Below are positions 1-9,956 of a stretch of 41,133 nt of DNA, piece after piece. Below the pieces are notes generated by a model. It was not told the origin of the DNA, did no database searches, and worked only from the letters and a program-made list of their open reading frames with translations. Source of the stretch: an uncultured Megasphaera sp. (GTDB taxonomy: Bacteria; Bacillota; Negativicutes; Veillonellales; Megasphaeraceae); NCBI GenBank assembly GCA_900554215.1, contig USGG01000009.1, positions 1 through 41,133 on the forward strand, in the 5' to 3' direction. The number at the start of each line of letters is the position of its first letter. Positions within the stretch are counted from its first letter, which is position 1. Position numbers and translations under genes: made by a program.

Positions 1-55
1 AAAAAACTGACCTCCAATCGTTAGATTTTTGGTCTAACATTTGGGGGTCAGTTCA
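1..55. repeat. Long inverted repeat: possible IS3-type end or terminator
   Basis: Arms at 5-25 and 33-53 pair at 19 of 21 positions (one G-T pair) around a 7-nt loop. Read on the minus strand, the stem is followed by TTTTTT, so it could terminate the dehydrogenase gene that ends at 96. The arm sequence (GGGGGTCAGTTCA at its outer edge, ending in CA at 55) also resembles the ends of IS3/IS150-group elements in Firmicutes, which run TG...CA. A transposase, if present, would lie before position 1, so the two readings cannot be separated here. Confidence 0.5.
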
Positions 56-95
56 AGCGCCCGGCTTGTTTTTTTGCGCCTGAAAGACGACGCGG

Positions 96-1127
96 TTATT
101 TTAATTTTTTGAGGATGCGGGGATTGACGCAGCGGATATCCCGCACGCCCGTAATCATCATGGCGTCGCACAATTCGCGCTTAAACGTATCCAGCATCAG
201 CTTGACGCCTTCCGCGCCGCCGCCGATGGCCGCTACGGCAGCCGGACGGCCGACGAGGACGGCGTCGGCGCCTAGAGCAATGAGCTTCAATACGTCTTCG
301 CCGTGACGGACGCCGCCGTCGGCAAAGATCGTAATCCGTCCCTTGACGGCTTCGGCGATTTCCGGCAGCACGTCAGCCGTGCCGACCATGCCGTCCAGCA
401 CGCGGCCGCCGTGGTTGCTGACGACGATGCCCTTAGCTCCCGCTTCCGCACAGGCCAACGCTTCTTCCGCCGACATAACTCCCTTTACGATAAAGGGAAT
501 CTGAATGGACGCCGCCACCTTCGCGATGCTTTCAGCGCTCTTCGGGCCGACAGGCTGGCCGAAAATGCGCATATTGATCAGCGTCGCCGCGTCGATATCG
601 CAGGCCACGGCCGGAGCGCCTGACTGTTCCGCCAATACGGCCTTTTCGATGATCTTGTCGTCTTCCCGCGGTTTAATCGTCGGGACGACGCAGCCCGGAC
701 GCTTTTTACAGGACGCGATGCCCGAAGAGTACATGTACGGCGCGCCGCTGTCACCGGTGAAGGCCCACGTGCCGGCTTCCATCGCACCCTGCGTAACGGC
801 TTCGTCGTATTTGATTTCTTCCTCTTCCGGATCGCCGTCGACCTGGGCGTTCAGGACGATGCCGCCTACCGGGGCGATGAGTATGGGCAGGCTCAGGGTC
901 TTGCCGAAGATGTCAACGGCCGTCGACGGTTCTTCTACGCCCGACATGCTGCGCATGATCAAGCCGTATTCCTGCAGCGATTCCAAGTTGCGCGCAAAGG
1001 AACGGCCCGTCCGCAGTCCGCCGAAGCCGGGAATCATGCCGACGCAGGCTTTGCCGTTGCACTCCGGACAGACGCGGCAGCCTTTCATCCGTTTTTTAGC
1101 CTGTTCGCGAATTTCCTTCATATCCAT
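96..1127 (-). CDS. FMN-dependent alpha-hydroxy-acid dehydrogenase/oxidase
   Basis: The 343-residue protein is a TIM-barrel flavoenzyme of the lactate/glycolate oxidase (FMN_dh) family, which oxidises 2-hydroxy acids to 2-keto acids. The sequence shows the catalytic-histidine motif SNHGGRVLDG and the C-terminal FMN-phosphate motif FADGGVRHGEDVLKLIALG followed by GADAVLVGRP. An N-terminal cysteine cluster (CRVCPECNGKAC) is seen in homologues from anaerobes; its role is unknown to me. The start is set by AAAGGAGG nine bases before the ATG. The gene follows rubredoxin but is separated from it by a strong terminator, so it is probably transcribed separately or by read-through. The family is clear; the substrate (lactate or another hydroxy acid) is not. 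Confidence 0.85.
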   Translation of the reverse strand: MDMKEIREQAKKRMKGCRVCPECNGKACVGMIPGFGGLRTGRSFARNLESLQEYGLIMRSMSGVEEPSTAVDIFGKTLSLPILIAPVGGIVLNAQVDGDPEEEEIKYDEAVTQGAMEAGTWAFTGDSGAPYMYSSGIASCKKRPGCVVPTIKPREDDKIIEKAVLAEQSGAPAVACDIDAATLINMRIFGQPVGPKSAESIAKVAASIQIPFIVKGVMSAEEALACAEAGAKGIVVSNHGGRVLDGMVGTADVLPEIAEAVKGRITIFADGGVRHGEDVLKLIALGADAVLVGRPAAVAAIGGGAEGVKLMLDTFKRELCDAMMITGVRDIRCVNPRILKKLK

Positions 1128-1147
1128 TACAATATTCCTCCTTTAAC

Positions 1148-1193
1148 AAAAAAAGCTTACTATCATGAGTATACCACATGATAGTAAGCTTTT
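1148..1193 (-). terminator. Rho-independent terminator after rubredoxin gene
   Basis: A perfect 17-bp stem (1151-1167 with 1177-1193) encloses a 9-nt loop and is followed on the minus strand by a run of seven T. It lies between the rubredoxin stop and the start of the hydroxy-acid dehydrogenase. Confidence 0.85.
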
Positions 1194-1222
1194 ACTAACA
1201 ACTTACGCTAATTCTTTTGGAA

Positions 1223-1384
1223 TTAGTCCATTTTTACGAAAGCGTCTTTACCAGCGCCGCAGGTCGGGCATGCCCAGTCTTCCGGCAAATCGGCAAATTT
1301 CGTGCCGGCTGCTACGTTGTTTTCAGCGTCGCCTTCAGCTTCGTCGTAAATGTAACCGCAAATGGTGCATTCGTATTTATCCAT
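1223..1384 (-). CDS. Rubredoxin
   Basis: A 53-residue one-iron electron carrier. Its four iron ligands are visible as CTIC (C6, C9) and CPTC (C39, C42), with the usual GYIYDEAEGD and FADLPEDWACP segments and full family length. It likely passes electrons to peroxide/superoxide-detoxifying enzymes or other cytoplasmic redox partners in an anaerobe. The start is the ATG at 1384, preceded by AGGGAGG; an upstream in-frame extension runs through that ribosome binding site and is rejected. The gene has its own promoter and terminator and so appears monocistronic. Confidence 0.95.
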   Translation of the reverse strand: MDKYECTICGYIYDEAEGDAENNVAAGTKFADLPEDWACPTCGAGKDAFVKMD

Positions 1385-1422
1385 TGAAAAAACCTCCCTA
1401 AAAAGAAACATTAATAAATATC

Positions 1423-1472
1423 GATTATTGATAATCCTTAACTATCATACCATACAGGACGATATTTTGCAA
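1423..1472 (-). promoter_or_regulatory. Rubredoxin promoter with start-site palindrome
   Basis: On the minus strand TTGCAA (1472-1467) lies 17 bp from TATGAT (1449-1444). A perfect palindrome GATTAT-N2-ATAATC (1423-1436) sits at the predicted start of transcription and could be an operator. It is not a canonical Fur or PerR box. Confidence 0.55.
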
Positions 1473-1474
1473 CC

Positions 1475-2122
1475 TTATTTTGCCTTTTTACCCATGCTGA
1501 TATCGACGATGCCCGTCGAGTACGGCGCGATTTCATACTGCCCGAAAATGAAGTGGATGACCTTGTTTTCGTCGAGGTAATAATTCTTCGGCAGCTCCGT
1601 CAGGCCTTCAAAATACGCGGACAGCTGGTACTTGCTCAGGAAAATTTTGGCGTTGATGCGGTCCAGCGTAAAGAATTCCGCGTCTTCCGGCCGTACCAAA
1701 TCCTGCCAGTCCAGCCGTTCGCCCGTTTCCAAATCGAAGGTCACGCCGTGCTTCCAGCTCGTCGGATGGGCGGCCTTGTCAAAATAGATATAGCCCTGGT
1801 CGATGAAGGACAGATACTTGCCGTCGTTGAGCGTCACGACGTACGACTTTTCTTCAGTCATCTTCATGCCTTCCATGCTTTCTTTATCAAAAAACGCCTT
1901 GGCCTTGGCTTGTTCTTCTATAAAGTATTGCGCAATTTTCTGGCTGGCTGCGGCGTTGCCGGCGACGGAAACAGCCGGATACTGTATCGTCAGCGTGCTG
2001 CCGTTCGGTTTCGTGTATACGGCCTTCTGCGCATCCTGCACCGTTGCCGGAGCCGCGGCGAAGGACAACGAACCGACCAGCAAGGCGGCGCACAACGCGG
2101 CCGCTATTTTTTCTTTCATCAT
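1475..2122 (-). CDS. Secreted RsiV/DUF3298-like protein
   Basis: The 215-residue protein begins with a clear signal peptide (charged MMKEK, then a hydrophobic stretch ending near SFAAAPA). The rest matches the DUF4163-DUF3298 architecture found in the extracellular part of the anti-sigma factor RsiV: a beta-rich region around residues 35-100 (YVVTLNDGKYLSFIDQGY) and a C-terminal HFIFGQYEIAPYSTGI motif. It lacks the cytoplasmic sigma-binding region and no ECF sigma gene is nearby, so an RsiV role is unlikely. It is probably an exported protein of unknown function. AGGAGG precedes two adjacent ATG codons (2122 and 2119); either may be used. Confidence 0.75.
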   Translation of the reverse strand: MMKEKIAAALCAALLVGSLSFAAAPATVQDAQKAVYTKPNGSTLTIQYPAVSVAGNAAASQKIAQYFIEEQAKAKAFFDKESMEGMKMTEEKSYVVTLNDGKYLSFIDQGYIYFDKAAHPTSWKHGVTFDLETGERLDWQDLVRPEDAEFFTLDRINAKIFLSKYQLSAYFEGLTELPKNYYLDENKVIHFIFGQYEIAPYSTGIVDISMGKKAK

Positions 2123-2151
2123 ACCTACCTCCTGCGTACTGTGTATGCTTT

Positions 2152-2160
2152 ATTATACCA
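2152..2160 (-). promoter_or_regulatory. Extended -10 promoter of the RsiV-like gene
   Basis: The minus strand reads TGG-TATAAT here, an extended -10 element about 30 bp before the gene. No good -35 hexamer is visible. Confidence 0.45.
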
Positions 2161-2201
2161 TAGTTCAAAAAGCAAATGCCATTGTATTTCTGGTATAATC
2201 C

Positions 2202-4038
2202 TTAAACATTCTGTAAATCCGCCTTATTTTCCACGATTTTCCTCTTTTCATCTGTTCCCAGGCGGAAAAAGTAATAGACGTTTTCCGCTGTCTGCCGGGT
2301 CATGCCCGGCACAGCGGCCAGCTCTTCCACCGTAGCCGCCTTCATGGCTTCCAGATTTTTAAAGGCCCCCCACAAGGCCTTGCGCCGTTTCGGTCCGATG
2401 CCCTCGATGTGGTCCAGAATAGACACGAGATTGCGCTTGCCCCGCAGGCTGCGGTGATACGTAATGGCAAAGCGGTGCGCCTCGTCGCGGATAGCCTGGA
2501 GCAGCTGCAGCTCCGGCGTATGATGGCTCAGGATAATGGAATCGCTCCGCCCTTCGACGAATACTTCTTCTATCCGCTTGGCCAGGCTGATAACCGGCGC
2601 TTCGCACCCCGCCTCGCGTATAATAGGCAAGGCCGCGTGAAGCTGCCCCTTGCCGCCGTCGATGACGATGAGGTCCGGCGCAGGCCAGTCCCGCTCGCCG
2701 TAGCGACGGCCCATGATTTCCGCCATGGATTTGAAATCGTCAGGCTTCCCCTGCACGGTTTTCAACTTAAACCGCCGGTACTCCTGCTTCGCCGGGCGGC
2801 CGTGCTCAAAGACGACCATCGACGCGACCGTTTCAATCCCCTGCGTGTGGGATATGTCGAAGCATTCCATGCGCTCCGGCAGGCGCGGCAGGTCGAGGAC
2901 GCGGGCCAGGGCTTCAACGGCTCCGCTGGTCTTGTCCGTATCGTGCTGCCACTGGAGGCGGCGCTGTTCGAGGAGAACGCGGGCGTTATCCTCGGCCATG
3001 GTCAGCAGCTTCTTCTTGATGCCCCGCTGCGGGATGACTAAGGCCACGTTCTGTCCTTTCTGCAGCGTCAGCCGCCGTTCGTAATCCTCTTTATCCTCTA
3101 CGGCCGAGACGACGATTTCCTTAGGCACGAACACGCCGTCGACGTAATACTGATCCAATACGGCCGATGTCAGGGCGGCCGCCGTTTCGTCGGCACTGTT
3201 TTCCAGGCTGAAGGTCTCCCGTCCCATGAGGCGTCCCTGGCGGATAGTGTAAATCTGAACGCAGGTCTGCCCGGCGTCGCCGGCAAAGCCGAGGACGTCC
3301 ATGTCGCCGCCGCCGACAGTCGTAATGTTCTGCTGCTCCTGAATCACCTTGACGGCAGTTATCTGATCGCGGTACATAGCGGCCTTTTCGAACTCCATCT
3401 CTTCCGCCGCCGCTTCCATCTGCTCCTGCAGCCTTCGCACGACGCCCGTATCGCGCCCTTCCAGTATGTCGACGGCCTGTTCTACGAGCTTGCCGTATTC
3501 ACCCTTCGTAATGTAGTGGACGCACGGCGCGTCGCAGTGATGCAGATGGTACTGCAGGCAGGGCCGGTCGGCCTGCATCGTCCGGCAGGAACGGATGCGA
3601 AAGGCCCGCTGGATGAGCTTCAGCACGCGATGAACGGCGCCGGCGTCGGCAAAGGGGCCGAAATAGCGGGCGCCGTCTCGATGGACGCGGCGGGTCATAA
3701 AGACACGCGGATAGTCTTCCTGCACCGTCACCTTGATATACGGGTAGGTCTTATCGTCGCGCAGCATAATATTGTAGCGCGGGCGATGCTTTTTAATGAG
3801 CGTGTTTTCCAGTATGAGCGCTTCCATCTCGTTGGCTACGACGATAGTTTCCACATCGGCGGCGTGACTCATCATCGCCGACACCTTCGGCGCGCGCTTG
3901 GCGTCGTGCCGGACGTAGCTGCGCACGCGGTTGCGCAGATTGACGGCCTTGCCGACGTAAATGATCTGCCCCCTGTCGTTTTTCCACAAGTATACGCCGG
4001 GCTGGGTCGTCAAATTTCGTACCTTATCGAGTACGGCT

Positions 4039-4052
<14 letters not shown>
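2202..4052 (-). CDS. uvrC: Excinuclease ABC subunit C
   Basis: The 616-residue nuclease makes both incisions during nucleotide excision repair. Domains in order: N-terminal GIY-YIG nuclease (about residues 15-95, PGVYLWKNDRGQIIYVGKA), a UVR motif near 205-240 (EEMEFEKAAMYRDQI), the RNase H-like nuclease (around 380-530, ECFDISHTQG and VIDGGKGQL) and C-terminal helix-hairpin-helix repeats (HIEGIGPKRRKALW). The start overlaps the end of uvrA by 14 bp, with AAGGGG seven bases upstream, so translation is probably coupled. It is the last gene of a uvrB-uvrA-uvrC operon. Length is normal for the family. Confidence 0.97.
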
Positions 4053-6900
<2,848 letters not shown>

Positions 6901-6903
6901 AGG

Positions 6904-9063
6904 TTACGTTTTACTCCTTTTTGCCTTAGCTTTGCCCGGCGAGTCCGGCTTTTTCCGCCGCGCGTCGGGCCGGCGCACCTTGCGCACGTACCGGGACGAG
7001 GGCATGTCCTCGCCCTGCATCTCCCTGGGCAGCGTGTCGTCATGGCTCATATCAGCCAGCTGCTGCCGCAGCTGCCCCAGGCGATCGCGAAGTTCCGTCG
7101 CTTTTTCAAATTCCAGATTTTTCGCCGCCGTCTTCATCTGCTGGGTCACGGTGTTGATGACCTTATGCAAAGCCTCCTTCGTCAGCTTTTCTCCCTTTCC
7201 CTTATATTGGGCCTGGTCTTCGGCGACCTTCGTCAGCTCGATGAGGTTTACCACGTCTTTCTTGACGGATTTCGGCGTAATATGATGTTTTTTATTGTAA
7301 GCGTCCTGCACCTCGCGGCGCCGCTTCGTTTCGTCCATAGCCCGAGCCATGGAATCGGTAATCTTGTCAGCGTACATGATAACCGTGCCGTCGACGTTTC
7401 GCGCCGCCCGCCCCATCGTCTGGATGAGAGACGTATCGGAACGAAGGAATCCTTCCTTGTCAGCGTCGAGAATCGCTACGAGGGACACCTCCGGCATGTC
7501 CAGCCCTTCGCGCAGCAGATTGATGCCGACGAGGACGTCGAATACGCCGGCCCGCAGGTCGCGGATGATTTCGGCCCGCTCGATCGTCGCAATATCCGAA
7601 TGGAGATAGCGGACGAGGACGCCCATTTCCTTTAGATAATCGGTCAAATCCTCGGCCATCTTCTTGGTCAGCGTCGTCACCAGCACGCGTTCGTTCTTTT
7701 CAGTCCGCTTCCGTATTTCACCCAGCAAATCATCCATCTGTCCGGCAATGGGCCGCACTTCGACCTTCGGGTCCAGGAGTCCTGTCGGGCGGATAATCTG
7801 CTGGGCCAGATTGGTCTGGACCTCCATCTCATAGGGCCCCGGCGTCGCGCTGACGTAGATAATCTGGTTAATCCGTTCGACGAATTCTTCAAATTTCAGC
7901 GGCCTGTTGTCCAGCGCCGACGGCAGGCGAAACCCGTATTCGATGAGGTTTTCCTTCCGCGACCGGTCGCCGGCGTACATAGCCCGCAGCTGGGGCAAGG
8001 TGACGTGCGATTCGTCGATCATGATGAGGAAATCGTCGGGGAAATAATCGAGGAGCGTGTACGGCGCTTCGCCGGCCTTCCGCCCCGCCAGATGGCGGGA
8101 ATAGTTTTCGATGCCCGAGCAATAGCCCATTTCCATCATCATTTCCATATCGTACCGCGTCCGCTGCTCCAGCCGCTGCGCTTCTAGCAAATGGCCCCCT
8201 TCCTTCAGGACGGCCAGGCGTTCTTCCAGCTCGGCCTCGATCGTCTTCAGGGCCTTATCCATTTTTTCCTTCGTCGTGACATAATGGCTGGCCGGATAAA
8301 TGGCCACGTGCTTGCGCTCGGCCACGACCTCGCCGGTCAGCACGTCGACCTCCGTCAGCCTGTCGATTTCATCGCCGAACATTTCAATGCGGATGACGGA
8401 GTTGTCGAAGGCCGCCGGGAATACTTCTATCGTATCGCCGTGAACGCGGAAAGTACCCCGTTCGAGATTCATATCGTTGCGGGAATACTGGATATCGACG
8501 AGCTTATGAAGAATTTCTTCCTGCGTCTTTTCCTGTCCCAGACGCAGCGACACGACGAGATCGCTGTAATCCTCCGGATCGCCTAAGCCGTAGATACAGG
8601 ACACGGAGGCCACGATGATGACGTCGCGCCGTTCAAACAGGCTCATCGTCGCCGAATGGCGCAGCTTGTCGATTTCATCGTTAATCGACGCGTCCTTTTC
8701 GATATATGTATCCGTAGACGCGATATACGCCTCCGGCTGATAGTAATCGTAATAGCTGACGAAATAGGCCACTTCGTTGTCCGGGAAAAAGGCCTTGAAT
8801 TCGCTGCACAACTGGGCAGCCAGCGTCTTGTTATGCGCAATGACCAGCGTCGGCTTCTGCACGGCCTCGATGACCTTGGCCATCGTAAAGGTCTTGCCTG
8901 TCCCCGTCGCGCCCAGCAGCACCTGGGCCCACTGCCCAGACCGTATCCCCTCAGCCAGCGACGCAATCGCCTCAGGCTGGTCGCCCATGGGCTCGTACGG
9001 CGCAACGACGCGAAACGGCCGCGACGTATCATAATCCTTATTCAAATACGACTGTATATCCAT
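6904..9063 (-). CDS. uvrB: Excinuclease ABC subunit B
   Basis: The 719-residue helicase-like protein verifies DNA damage and recruits UvrC. Visible elements are Walker A (GATGTGKT), the beta-hairpin motif YYDYYQPEAYI, the DEAD-like motif (IDESHV), the helicase motif ATPGPYE, the motif VI region (QTMGRAARN) and a C-terminal UVR motif (NLEFEKATELRDRLGQL). The C-terminus is rich in K and R. I chose the ATG at 9063 because AGGAGAGGG lies just before it; an upstream in-frame ATG lies before that ribosome binding site. It is the first gene of the uvrBAC operon. Confidence 0.97.
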   Translation of the reverse strand: MDIQSYLNKDYDTSRPFRVVAPYEPMGDQPEAIASLAEGIRSGQWAQVLLGATGTGKTFTMAKVIEAVQKPTLVIAHNKTLAAQLCSEFKAFFPDNEVAYFVSYYDYYQPEAYIASTDTYIEKDASINDEIDKLRHSATMSLFERRDVIIVASVSCIYGLGDPEDYSDLVVSLRLGQEKTQEEILHKLVDIQYSRNDMNLERGTFRVHGDTIEVFPAAFDNSVIRIEMFGDEIDRLTEVDVLTGEVVAERKHVAIYPASHYVTTKEKMDKALKTIEAELEERLAVLKEGGHLLEAQRLEQRTRYDMEMMMEMGYCSGIENYSRHLAGRKAGEAPYTLLDYFPDDFLIMIDESHVTLPQLRAMYAGDRSRKENLIEYGFRLPSALDNRPLKFEEFVERINQIIYVSATPGPYEMEVQTNLAQQIIRPTGLLDPKVEVRPIAGQMDDLLGEIRKRTEKNERVLVTTLTKKMAEDLTDYLKEMGVLVRYLHSDIATIERAEIIRDLRAGVFDVLVGINLLREGLDMPEVSLVAILDADKEGFLRSDTSLIQTMGRAARNVDGTVIMYADKITDSMARAMDETKRRREVQDAYNKKHHITPKSVKKDVVNLIELTKVAEDQAQYKGKGEKLTKEALHKVINTVTQQMKTAAKNLEFEKATELRDRLGQLRQQLADMSHDDTLPREMQGEDMPSSRYVRKVRRPDARRKKPDSPGKAKAKRSKT

Positions 9064-9113
9064 AACCCTCTCCTGCCACGGCATAGTAAAAAATAATTAT
9101 TATTGATTACCTT

Positions 9114-9142
9114 AGTATAGCACGGCTGCAAACGTATGTACA
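9114..9142 (-). promoter_or_regulatory. uvrBAC promoter with LexA-like box
   Basis: On the minus strand TGTACA (9142-9137) is 17 bp from TATACT (9119-9114). The -35 lies inside TGTACATACGTTTG (9142-9129), which resembles the Gram-positive LexA/DinR box CGAAC-RNRY-GTTYC with about three mismatches. This position would suit SOS repression; the match is imperfect. Confidence 0.5.
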
Positions 9143-9149
9143 GATGCTT

Positions 9150-9539
9150 CTACAACCAATTCGTCTCCACTTCGTCTTTTAACTGACAGAACATGTCATA
9201 GTACGACGCCTTCGTTTGTCTCACAATGGATAAGGCAATAAGCTCGTTATACGAATGACTCACGTTATTCCGGGCCTGCAAAGCCTGAAGCCACATAGCT
9301 TCATTGCGTATCATATTCGCTTTATAAGCCGTCTTTAAAATCTGCCTAGGAGATCCTGTCGCGCTTTCGGCATAGCCGCTGTCTTCCAGTAATTTTTTCA
9401 TCATCTTCCATGCTTGTTCAAAGCAAATTTCATACAATCCGACTAATCCCGTCAAAACAACTGTATTATACGGTTCTTCATAAGAAAAGATTTCTTTCAG
9501 ATTTTGCAAGGCCGCACAAAAATTATCGTACTTTTTCAT
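9150..9539 (-). CDS. hepT: HEPN-domain protein, HepT toxin/HI0074-like
   Basis: The 129-residue, all-helical protein of the HI0074/HepT group carries the HEPN RNase motif RX4HXY as RNNVSHSY (R90, H95, Y97). In characterised type VII toxin-antitoxin pairs, HepT is the RNase and the partner MntA AMPylates the tyrosine of this motif. The start is the ATG at 9539, about 11 bases after GAGAGGG; a TTG nine bases upstream is too close to that site. The gene overlaps the nucleotidyltransferase gene by 17 bp, implying coupled expression. A plain nucleotidyltransferase substrate-binding role cannot be excluded. Confidence 0.8.
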   Translation of the reverse strand: MKKYDNFCAALQNLKEIFSYEEPYNTVVLTGLVGLYEICFEQAWKMMKKLLEDSGYAESATGSPRQILKTAYKANMIRNEAMWLQALQARNNVSHSYNELIALSIVRQTKASYYDMFCQLKDEVETNWL

Positions 9540-9816
9540 AAATGACAATACCCTCTCTTTCGATAGATTGCCGCAATTCGTCCTGCACTGGCCCGTCTAA
9601 ATCGACGACGTCGTACATGAGCAGCGTCGACGTTTCTTCGTCTACGGCCAAGGCAAATTGGACGACATCGCCGCCGCTGACGGCCAGATCTATGTCGCTC
9701 GTCCGCTTGTAGTCGCCCCGCGCTCTGGAACCAAATAAAATGACTTTTTCTATATGATATGTTTCTGCCAACTGCCGTATCTCATCCAGTACGCCCGGAC
9801 AAATTCCAAACTCCAT
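9523..9816 (-). CDS. mntA: Minimal nucleotidyltransferase, MntA antitoxin-like
   Basis: The 97-residue MNT-domain protein shows the GSX10DXD signature (GSRARG at 29-34; DID with D41 and D43). This fits an adenylyltransferase that would modify and neutralise the HEPN partner encoded just downstream. I chose the ATG at 9816, six bases after GAGGTG; an in-frame GTG at 9825 lies within that ribosome binding site. It is the first gene of the two-gene operon. Here the antitoxin gene precedes the toxin gene, unlike the characterised Shewanella hepT-mntA order. Confidence 0.85.
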   Translation of the reverse strand: MEFGICPGVLDEIRQLAETYHIEKVILFGSRARGDYKRTSDIDLAVSGGDVVQFALAVDEETSTLLMYDVVDLDGPVQDELRQSIEREGIVIYEKVR

Positions 9817-9846
9817 GCCCTTCACCTCATTCCAATATCTATCCTT

Positions 9847-9855
9847 ATTATATCA
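9847..9855 (-). promoter_or_regulatory. Extended -10 promoter of mntA-hepT
   Basis: The minus strand reads TGA-TATAAT about 30 bp before mntA. The -35 region is poor, so the extended -10 would carry the promoter. Confidence 0.5.
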
Positions 9856-9910
9856 TCCCCCGTATAAAAACTATACGCCGTATATTCACGACGATCCTTT
9901 CCTGCACATA

Positions 9911-9941
9911 CAAAAACGAGAGCCCTGACACGGACTCTCGT
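9911..9941 (-). terminator. htpG terminator
   Basis: A 10-bp stem (9916-9925 with 9932-9941, one G-U pair) has a 6-nt loop and a following T run on the minus strand. It lies just after the htpG stop and ahead of the mntA promoter. Confidence 0.85.
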
Positions 9942-9956
9942 CGTAACGTTATGATA

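Noticed and set aside
1423..1436. Fur or PerR box at the rubredoxin promoter
   Set aside because: The palindrome is GATTAT-N2-ATAATC, with arms in the opposite sense to the 7-1-7 Fur/PerR consensus; I keep it only as an unnamed palindrome.
1475..2122. Anti-sigma factor RsiV
   Set aside because: No cytoplasmic sigma-binding segment and no neighbouring ECF sigma gene; the N-terminus looks like a cleavable signal peptide.
1553..2335. 260-codon plus-strand frame spanning the RsiV-like gene and the end of uvrC
   Set aside because: It crosses two well-supported minus-strand genes and the promoter between them, and has no domain I recognise.
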